DNA from: Paralithodes platypus
Taxonomy: Eukaryota; Arthropoda; Malacostraca; Decapoda; Lithodidae
Assembly (NCBI GenBank): GCA_032716605.1
Contig: CM064539.1
Location: forward strand, 3,297,550 to 3,361,549
Length of the DNA: 64,000 bases
Reading direction: 5' to 3'
Shown here: piece after piece, positions 21,350 to 32,990 of the stretch
How the letters are laid out: each line of letters begins with the position of its first letter
How positions within the stretch are numbered: position 1 is the stretch's first letter
The notes under the pieces: generated by a model
Databases searched by the model: none
Told to the model about the DNA's origin: nothing
What the model saw: only the letters and a program-made list of their open reading frames with translations
Made by a program: the position numbers and the translations under genes

Positions 21350-23463
21350 TAGACGCAAAACACACTCTCTAGACACAAACTTACTCTAGACACAAACATA
21401 CTCTCTAGACACACACAAACACACTCTCTAGACACACACAAACACTCTCTCTAGACACACACAAACACACTCTCTAGACACAAACACACTCTAGACACAA
21501 ACATACTCTCTAGACAGACACAAACTACACTCTCTAGACACACACAAACACACTCTCTAGACGCAAAACACACTCTCTAGACACAAACACACTCTAGACA
21601 CAAACATACTCTCTAGACACACACAAACACACTCTCTAGACACACACAAACACACTCTCTAGACGCAAAACACACTCTCTGGACACAAACACACTCTAGA
21701 CACAAACATACTCTCTAGACACACACAAACACACTCTCTAGACATACACAAACACACTCTCTAGACGCAAAACACACTCTCTAGACACAAACACATTCTA
21801 GACACAAACACACTCTAGACACAAACATACTCTCTAGACACACACAAACACACTCTCTAGACACACACAAACACTCTCTAGACACACACAAACACACTCT
21901 CTAGACACAAACACACTCTAGACACAAACATACTCTCTAGACACACACAAACTACACTCTCTAGACACACACAAACACACTCTCTAGACGCAAAACACAC
22001 TCTCTAAACACAAACACACTCTAGACACAAACATACTCTCTAGACACACACAACTACACTCTCTAGACACACACAAACATACTCTCTAGACACACACAAC
22101 TACACTCTCTAGACACACACAAACACACTCTCTAGACACACACAAACATACTCTCTAGACAGACACAAACTACACTCTCTAGACACAAACACACTCTAGA
22201 CACAAAACACACTCTCTAGACACAAACACACTCTAGACACAAACATACTCTCTAGACACAAACAAACACTCTCTCTAGACACACACAAACACTCTCTCTA
22301 GACACACACACACACACTCTAGACACAAACAAACACACTCTAGACACAAACATACTCTCTAGACACACACAAACACACTCTCTAGACACACACAAACACT
22401 CTCTCTAGACACACACAAACACACTCTCTAGACACAAACACACTCTAGACACAAACATACTCTCTAGACACACACAAACTACACTCTCTAGACACACACA
22501 AACACTCTCTAGACACAAACATACTCTCTAGACACACACAAACACTCTCTCTAGACACACACAAACACTCTCTCTAGACACACACAAACACACTCTCTAG
22601 ACACACACAAACACACTCTCTAGACACAAACACTCTCTAGACACAAACATACTCTCTAGACACACACAAACACTCTCTCTAGACACACACAAACACTCTC
22701 TCTAGACACACACAAACACACTCTCTAGACACAAACACACTCTAGACACAAACATACTCTCTAGACACACACAAACATACTCTCTAGACACAAACACACT
22801 CTAGACACAAACACACTCTAGACACAAACATACTCTCTAGACACACACAAACTACACTCTCTAGACACACACAAACATACTCTCTAGACACACACAAACA
22901 CACTCTAGACACAAACACACTCTAGACACAAACATACTCTCTAGACACACACAAACACACTCTCTAGACACATACAAACATACTCTCTAGACACACATAA
23001 ACACACTCTCTAGACACACACAAACACACTCTCTAGACACAAACACACTCTATACACAAACATACTCTCTAGACACAAACACACTCTCTAGACACACACA
23101 TACTCTCTAGACACACACAAACACACTCTCTAGACACACACAAACACACTCTCTAGACACACACATACTCTCTAGACACACACAAACACACTCTCTAGAC
23201 ACACACAAACACACTCTCTAGACACAAACACACTCTAGACACAAACATACTCTCTAGACACACACAAACACACTCTCTAGACACACACAAACACACTCTC
23301 TAGACACACACATACTCTCTAGACACACCCAAAACACACTCTCTAGACACACACAAACACACTCTCTAGACACAAACACACTCTCTAGACACAAACATAC
23401 TCTCTAGACACACACAAACACACTCTCTAGACACACACAAACACACGTCCTACACTCTCTAAA
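21350..23463. repeat. CTCTCTAGACACACACAAAC minisatellite, right part
   Basis: About 2.1 kb of imperfect units 15-24 bp long. Each has a CTCTAGACACA core (XbaI-type TCTAGA) followed by variable ACAAAC or CAAACTAC linkers. Short (ACTCTAGACACAAAC) and long units recur in similar orders, a higher-order pattern such as GACGCAAAACACACTCTCTA repeating every about 120 bp between 21350 and 21780. No stable open frame. Confidence 0.9.
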
Positions 23464-23642
23464 CACCTTCAACAGCAACTAACACACCAGGCACAACTAC
23501 ACCATCTCGGGATTTAGGGGAGCCCACCTCGACTTTGTTCTCTACCCTCGGTTGTCTACCCTCTATGTACTCAAGGGTGGCCATTACACACCCAACAGCG
23601 GGCTAACCTAATACGACCCCCTGTAATGTGCTGAGAGGATCA

Positions 23643-23978
23643 TTAAGGGGAGGCTTTTAGTGTGTTTCCTAGCCTTCCATCAAGCTTGAAATTACACCCC
23701 CATGACCCCCTTTCAAGATAAATTTGTACATTTTTCGGTAGAAAAATGTCCCGGCCGAAGGCCGGTTCCTCTTAAATTACAGGCTCGCTATCGCTCGCCA
23801 GGAAAAAATCGACACCTAAATGGGACGACAGGTCTTAAAAGTGACATAAATGGGGTGAAAGTTCTTAAAATCGCCAAACTAATGGGGCGAACGTCTTAAA
23901 ATCTCAAAAGCAATGGGACTAAACATGAGGGAAAAAGGGGTCCAGAAAAAAATCCCTCAAGTGGAAACCTCCCCTTAA
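23643..23978 (-). mobile_element. Family A element (A5)
   Basis: Complete, TTAA-bounded and in inverted orientation. The GC hairpin (GGCC-GAA-GGCC) and the AT hairpin are both intact. The 65-codon frame inside (LQARYRSPGKNRHLNG) recurs at other copies only because the DNA is conserved. Confidence 0.8.
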
Positions 23979-24057
23979 TTTACTCAACCAATTACTAAGT
24001 TAGGCACGTTGTGTTCGGGAGGATAGCACCCTAGCTTCAAAGGGCTTTCACCTTGAC

Positions 24058-24396
24058 TTAAGGGGAGTATTTCCACTTGAAGGACTTTTTTCTTGACCCC
24101 TTTCTCTCCCTCATGTCTAGCCCCATTGCTTTTGAGATTTTAAGACGTTTGCCCCATTAGTTTGGTGATTTTTAAGAATTTCTGCCCCATTTTGTCAATT
24201 TTAAGACCTTTCGTGCCATTTAGGTGTCAATTTTATCCTGGCGAGCGATAGCGAGCCTGTAATTTAAGAGTAATCGGCCTTCGGCCGGGACATTTTTCTA
24301 CCGAAAAATGTACAAATTTATCTTGAAAGGGGGTCAAGGGGGTGACATTTTAAGATTGCTGGAGGAGTAGGAAACAAACTGGAAACCTTCCCTTAA
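24058..24396 (+). mobile_element. Family A element (A6)
   Basis: Complete copy in the opposite orientation to A5 and only 79 bp from it, so the pair forms a large imperfect palindrome. TTAA is present at both ends. Confidence 0.8.
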
Positions 24397-24587
24397 CCTA
24401 CAGATTCCTAATAAATACAATATGTTAATTCTTTCCATTACTAATCGATTCCTTAAATTTAAACATTAACATGTTAAATTTGCTATAATTTCATGGTGAT
24501 GGTTCGACCATGTATATTATATTGAATGATCAAATCAATAGTTCAATAATATCTACTATTACTTATGGTTTTGAAACATAACTGCCT

Positions 24588-25677
24588 TTGATGCAATATA
24601 AATGTTATCATTATAAAGATGTATTTCTCACTGAAACCCATTTGTCTGGAACTACTGACAGCAAACCCATCTCTGTATCCTTTTACTATCTCTATCCGCA
24701 GTGTCAAGCCAAAGGTGGATGCTGCGTATATGTACACAACACTCTTACTTTCGTGTTTCCAACTTTGATTCTTCTGAATTCTCAATTTCCTGGCTAAAAC
24801 TTTCCTGTCACTCTCAAACTAAACATTTCTGCTCTGTTTATCTCTCCCCTAATTCTCCTGACTATCCAAAATTCTTTAACTATCTAATTTCTAATGTGGA
24901 ACACATTCTAACCATCTCTCCTTTCGCAGATATCTCCATCTTAGGAGATTTCAATGTTCACCTCCACCAATGGCACTCCTCCCGCTTCACTGACCAACCT
25001 GGTGAACAAGCCTACATCTTTTCTATCCTAAATGACCTAGAGCAGTTACACCAGCACCCTACTGTAATTCCTGACCACCTTTGAGATCGGTCCAACAATA
25101 CTGACTTATTTCTACCTTCTAATCCTTCTACTTACGCTGTAAACCTTTTCTCTCCGTTGGGCTCCTCCAACCACAACATTATCTCTGTTACATGTCCAAT
25201 CTCTCCAGTACGGCCACCCGATCCTCCCAGCCTCCGGCCCCTGTGGCATTTTGGTGCTGCCGACTGGGAGGCTCTTCGGCAGTACTTCTTTGATTATCCA
25301 TGGAATGATTTTTACTTCCGTGGCTTGGGACCCTCGGATTGTGCCGAGCGCATAACCGAGGTAATCCTCTTGGGTATGGAGGCATACATTAAATTTTCTT
25401 TTTCACAGTCTAATGCAAACAAATATTGGTTTACTCATGTTTGTTCTACTCTTTCGTCTCTGTCTTTCCTCTAACGTCTTTCCTTCTTCCTGGAAGCTTG
25501 CTCTTATTCAACCTGTCCCAAAGAAGGGTGACCACTGCCAACCCTCCAACTATCGTCCAATTGCTCTCATTTCTTGCATCGTTAAAGTTTATTAAACTAC
25601 TTTCATATCGCCAGTATGGTTTCCTTAAGGCCTCTCTACTGGTGATCTTCTTGCTTATCTTACTACAGATTGACTGG
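24588..25677 (+). pseudogene. Jockey-like LINE pol relic, internally deleted
   Basis: Endonuclease remnants lie in shifting frames: LTETHLSGTTDSKP, KGGCCVYVHN, CSVYLSPNSPDYPKFFNYL, ISILGDFNVHLHQWHSSRF, LGSSNHN (SDHN position altered to SNHN) and RITEVILLGMEAYI. After about 25410 the frame jumps to reverse transcriptase fingers (FPSSWKLALIQPVPKKGD, SNYRPIALIS, QYGF), so the segment between endonuclease and reverse transcriptase is deleted. It is then interrupted at 25677 by an insertion. The family resembles jockey-type elements known from decapods; frameshifts and stops make it dead. Confidence 0.8.
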
Positions 25678-26195
25678 GCGGGTGCCCAACCCTGAAAGGA
25701 GTTGAAATAGGGAGCTATCCCCCTGCCAAAGGCGGCTTTCTAGGTCCCTTCCTAGCTGATGCTGAGAGGATTTGGTTCTAGTCATGTGGTGATGGGCTGG
25801 TCTATCAGAGTGAGAGCTGAGTGATCTCTGCCATACCCAAAGCTTACTCTGACTGTTCCTTTTACTTATATATTTTCTAGATCTCAAGTGAAGGCCAAGT
25901 ACTGCCAATCTAGAGGTTGGCAGATTGGGAGCCAAAGCGTCACATTTTTCCTTTGCTCCTCAACATTCCCTTCATAATTGCTGAGGGGCACAGGGCCCTC
26001 GGTGGGGTTTTGGTTTCCCGGGCGTTTCCGCACCCTCCTCAGCTCCCCGCCTTGTATTAGTGGCTTCGGTCACCTGGGCTTTTTTTGTGGTAAGCAGAGA
26101 GGGTTTTGTGGGGGCGCTCGGTTATGGCCTTGGCGTTGCTCAGACCTTGGGGCTGCTCGGCCAGACAGCCTGGAGAATAGCAACAACTACAACAA
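25678..26195 (+). mobile_element. 518-bp insertion with 15-bp target duplication
   Basis: The sequence CTACAGATTGACTGG occurs exactly at 25663-25677 and again at 26196-26210, flanking this segment. The right end is a CAACAACTACAACAA tail, as expected for a target-primed retroposon (SINE or 5'-truncated LINE) on the + strand. I cannot assign the body to a family. No tRNA-like head is seen. Confidence 0.75.
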
Positions 26196-26355
26196 CTACA
26201 GATTGACTGGATCCACAAGGAAGCCAGACACTTTAAGCATATTTAAAACTGTTGCCTTGTGCACTTTTCAACATAGTATAGAGTCTTCAGACAAGTTCCT
26301 TGAGGGCGCATTTCCTTTCATTTTTATTTTAGTTGTATTATTATTTTTGTTTTGT

Positions 26356-26690
26356 TTAAGGGGAGGTTTTTAGTGTGTTCCCTAGACTTCCATCAAGCTT
26401 AAAATTACACCCCCTAGACCCCCTTTCAAGATAAATGTGTACATTTTTCGGTAGAAAAATGTCTCGGCCGAAGGCCGGTACCTCTTAAAATACAGGCTCG
26501 CTATCGCTCGCCAGGGAAAAGTCGACACCTAAATGGCACGAAAAGTCTTAAAATTGACAGAAATTGGGCGAAAGTTCTTAAAATCGCCAAACTAATGGGG
26601 CGAACGTCTTAAAATCTCAAAAGCAATGGGGCTAAACGTGAGGGAAAAAGGTGTCCAGAAAAAATCACTCAAGTGGAAATCTCCCCTTAA
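26356..26690 (-). mobile_element. Family A element (A7)
   Basis: Complete inverted copy with both TTAA ends and both hairpins. Confidence 0.8.
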
Positions 26691-26814
26691 TACATCAGTA
26701 AGGAAGCAACAGTTACCCATAGTTCATTTTTCAAAAACTTTCACAAATACGAAGTTGACAGTTCTGAAGGATTCTCCAATGTACCTTTTATCTACAAGGG
26801 GTGTATAATTTCCC

Positions 26815-26815
<1 letters not shown>

Positions 26816-26859
<44 letters not shown>

Positions 26860-26862
26860 CTA
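26816..26862. repeat. TA and T-rich low-complexity tract
   Basis: A short (TA)n run followed by about 29 T residues. Confidence 0.9.
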
Positions 26863-27193
26863 TATTCCAACTTACTTCCTCTCGGGCATAGGCTGAGAGC
26901 CTTAACATTCACCGCTTTACAATGAACAGTGAAGCCCGTGAGGTCTTGTTCCAGTCTAGGGAGTGAGACATGTGAAGCACGTAGAGTACAACGAGCACCT
27001 GCCATCTTGCCTTCACATGAGGCACGGTGCTCACTCATGGCCCGAAACGACCCCATCTCTGAAGCCACCTCGTTCCCGTGCTTCACTGTCTCATCCCCTA
27101 CACTCGGACTCTCATACTTACACACACACAACGCCACCTGTTGAGCAGATAACTCATATATATATATATACGGTATATATATATATATATATA

Positions 27194-27590
27194 CCAGTAG
27201 GAAGAATAGGGACAATATGTTGCTTAGCTCCATCTTTAGTCACTAATGTTCGGCCACAACCAGAGGCCATCTTCAGGTGTACATTATGTTCCTAGACAAT
27301 GAAAAAATTATAGTTCAGGTAACGTAAACATGATTGTCTTATTACTGTTTACTCTTACTGTGGTTGCTGTTTACTGAGGTGAAGGTAGTTCTCTTATGTA
27401 TTTTATATTGGTTTTGGTGTTAATTCATATTGTATTAAACTTAGTTTTTAGATCCACTTTCATTTTAAATAACACATTTTTTCATTGTCTAGGATCATAA
27501 TGTACACCTGAAGATGGCCTCTGGTTGTGGCCGAAAATTAGTGACTAAAGATGGAGCTCAGCAACATATTGTCCCTATTCTTCCTACTGG
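27194..27590. mobile_element. Foldback element with ~110-bp inverted repeats (family I)
   Basis: The left arm (27194-27306: CCAGTAGGAAGAATAGGGAC, AACCAGAGGCCATCTTC, TCATTGTCTAGG-type end) reappears inverted at 27480-27590, ending CTTCCTACTGG. The loop of about 170 bp is AT-rich. Both outer edges abut (TA)n tracts, suggesting insertion into TA-rich DNA or TA-based target duplication. No coding capacity. Confidence 0.8.
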
Positions 27591-27653
27591 TGTGGAGACT
27601 TCGGTGCCCTGGGCCGCCTACGGATGTTTTGGTTACTATATAATAATATACCG

Positions 27654-27654
<1 letters not shown>

Positions 27655-27729
<75 letters not shown>

Positions 27730-27738
27730 GAGAGAGAA

Positions 27739-27781
<43 letters not shown>

Positions 27782-27790
27782 GAGAGATAA
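27655..27790. repeat. (TA)n then (GA)n compound microsatellite
   Basis: TATATA to about 27697, then GAGAGA with rare AAG and ATA interruptions. The frames inside are artefacts. Confidence 0.95.
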
Positions 27791-27943
27791 TTAATACTGA
27801 CAACAAACACACACATGCATGAACTCACACACACTGACTCACACGCTCAGAGATACACCCCTCCCCCTCCCCCCCCCATCAACAAACAGCATAACCACAA
27901 AGAAGCCTTGTGTGTCCTTCCAAGTTTTTCGTCAAAGTTCTGT

Positions 27944-28215
27944 CAGTGTGTGTGCGTGCGTGTGTGTGTAAGCTTAAGCTTTGTGTGTGTGTTTTTTTGT
28001 TTTTTTTTTTTTTTTTGTGTGTGTGTGTGTGTTTGTGGTTGTGTGTGTGTGTGTTTGTTTGTGTGTGTGTTTGTTTGTGTGTGTGTGTGTGTGTATGTGT
28101 TTGTTTGTGTGTGTTTGTTTGAGTGTGTGTTTGCTTGTTTATGTGTATGTGTGAGTTTGTTTGTGTGTGTGTGTGTGTGTGTATGTGAGTAAGTGTGTGT
28201 GTGTGTGTGTGTGTA
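27944..28215. repeat. (GT)n/TTTG low-complexity region
   Basis: GTGTGT runs broken by TTTGTTTG, a T run near 28000-28015 and GTATGT. The Cys/Val-rich frames here are not genes. Confidence 0.95.
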
Positions 28216-28365
28216 AGGTACGACAGTAGTGCAGAACAGAAAAGCCAGGGCAGACTGAGGTAAAGAAGGATTGGTAGCTACACAAGCATTTAAATATTAA
28301 AATAATAGAAGTACGGTTGAGAGCATATATTGTTTAGGTTGCAGCACTTCGAATCGTGTATACCA

Positions 28366-28416
28366 TTAACCCTTTCTGTTCCAGCGACGAGAGAGAGAGA
28401 GAGAGAGAGAGAGAGC
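28366..28416. mobile_element. Family B left end fused to (GA)n (B3)
   Basis: TTAACCCTTTCTGTTCCAGC and GACGA are the B terminus. The sequence then runs straight into a GA microsatellite (about 28389-28414). No right end is present, so the element is truncated at the microsatellite. Confidence 0.6.
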
Positions 28417-28515
28417 ACCTGCTGAATTATTAAGGCGTTAGCTACACTTTGAACTTGCTTGTTCGTGTCATGCGAGGAAATTACCTTTGGATTTTTACTG
28501 TTGTTACGTGGGGAG

Positions 28516-28916
28516 TTGAGGGGGGTCACCGGCTTTTCTTATCTTTCTCTCCTTTTCTCTCTTTCCTTGGCTTGTATCCATTCGGCCCCATTCAGCCAAC
28601 TGTTAGCCCATTCAACCCATTCAGCCAAGACGTGTATCCCCATCCAGGTGTCGATTTCTTCCTGGCGAGCGATAGCGAGCCAGCATTGTACGGAGAAATC
28701 CGGCTTCGCCGGAGACATTATTCTATCGAAAAATTACAAATTTAGCTTGCTGTCAAAACAAAATATATATATGCTGGCTCGCTACCGCTCGCCAGGAAAA
28801 TATTGACACCTGGATGGGGGTAAACGTCTTAAAACAGTAGACTGAATGGGGCCGAATGGATACAAGCCAAAGAGAGAGGGAGAGAAAGAGCAAAAAGGCG
28901 AGGTGGGCTCCCTTAA
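28516..28916. mobile_element. Family C element (C4)
   Basis: The left target is mutated to TTGA and the right TTAA is intact. Foldback arms and the CTCCGGCGAAGCCGGA-type hairpin are preserved. A duplicated stretch (CCCATTCAACCCATTCAGCC) lies in the left arm near 28605-28625. Confidence 0.75.
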
Positions 28917-29191
28917 GTGGACTGCTTGGTATACAACCTGAAGGTGACCAACATGGAGAGAAAGAGTATGATTATTATGATATCATTTGATTATGATGTT
29001 GTATATGACTGATGATGATGTTGATATTGATAATTATTATAGTATATCTGATAATGATTATGATGGACATGTTAGTTATAATTAGTTCGATGAATATGCA
29101 GATAATTATAATGATATTACTGATGGTGTTGCATTGAGGAACTTCGTCATTAATATTTTGAAAAATTATGGTTACGATAGTATTGATGTTC
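28917..29191. repeat. GATGAT-rich low-complexity DNA
   Basis: Irregular TGATGATGTTGATATTGATAA-like repetition with no stable unit length and no gene. Confidence 0.6.
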
Positions 29192-29630
29192 TTAACCCAT
29201 TGAGCACTAGCTGATTTATAATAAATGTACAACGTGGGACCAGCAGGTTGTAATTTTGTTTTTTTTCTGAAAACACATGGGATGGGTTAGTAATGAAGGA
29301 AAAACCACAAAAACAAGCTCACCTAGGTCATTTAGGGGTCCTGCGGGGCGGCGGAAAGTCGCAATTAACATTGGGAAATGGGTAGGCAAAATACTGGAAA
29401 ATCATTCCCGCGCGCTCCCACACGCACGCGGCTGGACTTGGAGGGTTTTCAACCATCGGTATTGTTGCGTGGGATACTAAAGCAGTTCCCATACAAATCT
29501 AAACCCTCTAGGTGCCATAGGACAAAAGTAATTAACTCAAACGCAACCATTGCGTCGCTGGGGTTTAGCGTTACATACATAGGCGACGCATAACGTGCGT
29601 CACGTGCGTCGCTGATACTCAAGGGGTTAA
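29192..29630. mobile_element. Family E TTAA element (E1)
   Basis: TTAACCCATTGAGCACTAGC at the left and GCTGATACTCAAGGGGTTAA at the right form short inverted ends. The last about 120 bp recur at 37651-37763. Subterminal GCGTCGCTG resembles the GACGT/CGTCGC block of family B, so E may be a distant relative of B. No protein. Confidence 0.7.
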
Positions 29631-29900
29631 TGACTATTATTCCGATTATGATAGAAATTATCAATATGACGTTGATGTTTGTTGGGAATAGTCCCTACGG
29701 AGATGGCCCTGCAACAACACATGTTGCGCTGCTCGTGACACCGATCCCTGTCATGCCGCCTGCAACACCCCCACCCTCCACAGGATTGTTTTCGGTGAGA
29801 ATCGTACAAGTACCCTTTACACAGCACATCTCTACCACAACCCTACACCCTCACTAGGTGCAGTATTCTGGATAGGAATAATAATTAATTATTAAAGGCA

Positions 29901-31437
29901 GTAGTAGTAGACTCCTTACCAGAATACAGGATTTCAAAGGGCATCAATGGTGTAGTTGACAATTTGCAGGATTCAGGATATAGGCTAGCTGATTCATTTG
30001 TGAGCAGTAACATTAAACCAGACATGTTGATCGGTGCTGATCATTACCATGACCTTCTGCTACCAGGGTATAAAGGGATGGTAATGTAGTGCTATTGCCT
30101 ACCAAATTTGGATACACCATCAGTGGGTCATACAAGGATCAAGTATCCAACAATGATCTTAAAGTCGTAACAGTGTTAAAGATTGCAGTCAATTCCATTA
30201 CTGGATGTCTACAGACAGAGAAGAAACCATGCAGTAATGATTTAAATAAATTGTGGGATGTGGACAATTTAAATATCAAGTCAGGAGAGACCGACGCAGA
30301 GGCTAGGTATATGCTTAAAATGTATGATGAGGCAATAACCTACGTACCTGAGGAGAACCAGTATTGTGTCAGACTGCCATGGCACAGAAACAGAGGCGAC
30401 TTGCTGAATAAATATCGTCTGGCGATAGGTAGGGTAGGGAGCTTACAGGAAAAGTTTACCGTGAATACCGAGTATTGTCAACAGTATGCTGACGTTATCA
30501 TAGATCAGCTAAATCGCAGATTCATAGAGCCCACTGATGAAGAAATCACAACCGAATCACCAACTCATTATCTTGCACAGCACAGGGTTGAATGCGACAA
30601 CATTTCAAGTCGTGTTTGATTCTTCAGCCAAAATGTCACCTTCGGCCTTAAGCCTTGATGATTGTTTGTATACAGCGCCCTCTTGTTTACAGGGCCCCAC
30701 CTAGCGAAGATGATGTTGCAATTCCACTGTATGCCATAGGGGTTCATAAGCGATATCGAGAAGGCGTTCCTCATGTTGCATTTGGGCAATCGCTATTGAA
30801 ACAGTATGTGATTATTGTGGCCTAGGGACCCTTTTGACTGAAACTCACCTCGTGATGTATTTCGTTTCCAAGTCGTATTGTTCGGTGAGACTTGCTCACA
30901 ATTCCTATCATATGTCACAATATTGAAGCATTGATACCTTTGATGATGTAGATCTCGTCAGCTGAATAAAAGGTGGTGTTTACATCGACAACATCTAAGG
31001 TACCGTGGACACCAAGGAAGGTAATATTGCCGGTTATTGGAACTTCCAGCGCACTTTCTCGTCAGCTCATTCATACTTGCGAAAGTGGGTTACAGATAGT
31101 CTGTGATTGACGTCAGTATTGGAACAGGATGGTGTGATGGCTACCAATCAGTCGAGTCATAAGTATTTAGGTATGCGGTGGCAACCGAACAAGGATAGGC
31201 TTTCCTTTGGTTGTCAGGATTTTAAGCGTCAGGCTTGACCTACCAAGGAAAAATGTTTTAGTCTAGCTGCACAGTTGTTTGATATCAACTCTTGGCATCT
31301 TCCTACCAGTTAGCATCAGGTTACGGATATTCCTTCAAATTTTATGGCGTATCAGTTTCCCACCACAAATCATCTCGAATAAGAAGGTGGATTTGCACGC
31401 GCTTAGTGACGCCAGTAACTCAGCTGTAGTGTGCCTT
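29901..31437 (+). pseudogene. BEL/Pao retrotransposon pol relic
   Basis: Degraded LTR-retrotransposon polyprotein. The protease-end signature DMLIGADHYHDLLLPG lies near 30010-30070. The longest frame, 30089-30619 (176 codons), has the linker typical of BEL/Pao: LNKLWDVDNLNI, NQYCVRLPWH, LNKYRLAIGRVGSL and RRFIEPTDEE. Beyond it, reverse-transcriptase remnants appear in shifted frames (VVFDSSAKMSP, LSLDDCLYTAPSC), then VYIDNI, and a final RNase H-like start, KVDLHALSDASNSA (about 31388). At least several frameshifts and stops are present. No LTRs, gag or integrase are seen. Confidence 0.8.
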
Positions 31438-31847
31438 TCTGACGGTGAACAGAGTGATTTAGAAGGTAGCGTGAGAGAGGGGGGTGGCAGAGGGGAATGA
31501 TGGGAAGGGAGAAAGGGGAGAAATAAGTCAAGGAAGAGGGTGAGAGGGGAGAGATGACAAATAAAAGGGATTGAGCAGGAGAGGATTGAAAGAAGGAATT
31601 AGAGGGGCAAAATAGGGCAGGTGTGAATATTGAGAAAATAGACACAATGTTAATAGAAGAAAACTGAAAAGTGTATAAACAAAACTAGATGTCTGATCAG
31701 CTTAAAAACTTAAAGAGGTGAACATATCAGTACAAAATGAGAAGAAAATGTAATGGGCTAGAAAAAATGGAGGGCAGGGAATGAGGAGGAGGGAGCGAGG
31801 AGGATAGGTGGGTGAAATATGGGGAGGGCATGCAGATAATATGTGAA
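31438..31847. other. Purine-rich unique DNA
   Basis: GA/GGA-rich without a fixed repeat unit. It separates the BEL/Pao relic from the H element. Confidence 0.5.
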
Positions 31848-32065
31848 CTATAATCCGTTCATTCTAGGTCAGGCAGAAATCGTAACCCCTAACTTCTCAT
31901 AACTCAAAAAGGACTAGAGTAATCGAGATAATATGTCTACCAAAGAAGAAGAATTGGCTAGGGAATAGGAGTGTAAATTGACAGCTAATTTTTGCTCTAG
32001 CCCTTTTTGAGTTACAGAGGTTAGAGGTTACGATTTCTGACCAACCTAGAATGAACCGACTATAG
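31848..32065. mobile_element. Family H MITE (H1)
   Basis: Inverted repeats of about 72 bp, with left CTATAATCCGTTCATTCTAG and right ending CTAGAATGAACCGACTATAG. Arms include AACTCAAAAAGGACTAGAG and its complement. Related copies lie at 50562-50776, 57978-58544 and 63790-64000. Non-coding; superfamily not determined. Confidence 0.75.
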
Positions 32066-32089
32066 TAGGTGAAGAAGGAGTGGGTGATA

Positions 32090-32587
32090 ATGAGAGGGGA
32101 GGGGAGGGGTGAGAGAGATTGAGGTGAGATAGAGAGAGAGAGAGAGGGAGATAATGAGAGGGGAGGGGAGGGGTGAGAGAGATTGAGGTGAGAAAGAGAG
32201 AGAGAGAGAGAGATAGTGAGAGGGGAGGGGTGAGAGAGATTGAGGTGAGAAAGAGAGAGAGAGATAGGGAGATAATGAGAGGGGAGGGGAGGGGGGAGAG
32301 AGATTGAGGTGAGAAAGAGAGAGAGAGAGAGAGATAGTGAGAGGGGAGGGGAGGGGTGAGAGAGATTGAGGTGAGAAAGAGAGAGAGAGAGAGATAGTGA
32401 GAGGGGAGGGGAGGGGTGAGAGAGATTGAGGTGAGAAAGAGAGAGAGAGAGAGAGAGATAGTGAGAGGGGAGGGGAGGGGTGAGAGAGATTGAGGTGAGA
32501 AAGAGAGAAAGAGAGAGAGATAGTGAGAGGAGAGGGGAGGGGTGAGAGAGATGGAGGTGAGAAAGAAAGAGAGAGAGAGAGAGAGAG
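32090..32587. repeat. 57-64 bp GA-rich minisatellite
   Basis: Eight units, each with GAGAGGGGAGGGG, GAGAGAGATTGAGGTGAGA and a (GA)n stretch of variable length. The GATTGAGG motif recurs at 32117, 32181, 32238 and 32302. The minus-strand 176-codon frame is an artefact. Confidence 0.85.
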
Positions 32588-32650
32588 CATAAACTAAGGA
32601 ATGTTAATTGGGAGACAACAGTATGTGAAACCTTTTACCACCAACATTTA

Positions 32651-32861
32651 GCAGATAAATCACACGAGCTCTTTTTCCCTCAACATTTATACTCAACACT
32701 GGTCTGGCAGCTTATGAGGTCAACATTTATAACATTTCTGTCACCTAAATGTATCTATCACCAGTCTAGTTTCCGATACCAGTGCAAAATATTCAAGAAA
32801 TGTTGCCAGAAAAATGTTGATCATCGAATGTTGACTATAAAACCTCTCGTGTGATACCGGC
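32651..32861. mobile_element. Family G MITE, Harbinger-like (G1)
   Basis: Ends CACACGAGCTCTTTTTC (left, degraded outermost bases) and ACCTCTCGTGTGATACCGGC (right). The interior is shared with 47079-47283 (CTCAACATTTAT, CAGTCTAGTTTCCGATACCA, ATCGAATGTTGACTATAAAA). TTA follows the right end. Confidence 0.65.
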
Positions 32862-32879
32862 TTAAGTCTGGCACAAAAA

Positions 32880-32990
32880 CTTAATCACCAGACTACAATC
32901 AATGGGTATTGAGGGTGATCTACTATCCTAACTTGAGAACTACCTGTCTGACAGAAGATTGGTTGTGGTCTTACAGAAATAGAGAGAGAG
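32880..32990 (+). pseudogene. LINE reverse transcriptase fragment
   Basis: A short frame with one stop reads LQSMGIEGDLLS, then LENYLSDRRLVVVLQK. This fits the region between the catalytic YLDF and GVPQG blocks of non-LTR reverse transcriptases. It ends in (GA)n. The family cannot be assigned. Confidence 0.55.

Noticed and set aside
23702..23899. Recurring 60-65 codon frame with LQARYRSPGKNRHLNG (also 16481-16678, 60407-60604)
   Set aside because: It recurs because the family A element DNA is conserved. Other A copies break it by indels and the reading strand has no coding signature.
27815..28192. Cys/Val-rich frames
   Set aside because: Translations of (GT)n low-complexity DNA; the same applies to the (AC)n frames at 51731-52146.
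29901..31437. Host protease or polymerase gene
   Set aside because: Motif order matches BEL/Pao pol and is broken by many frameshifts and stops.
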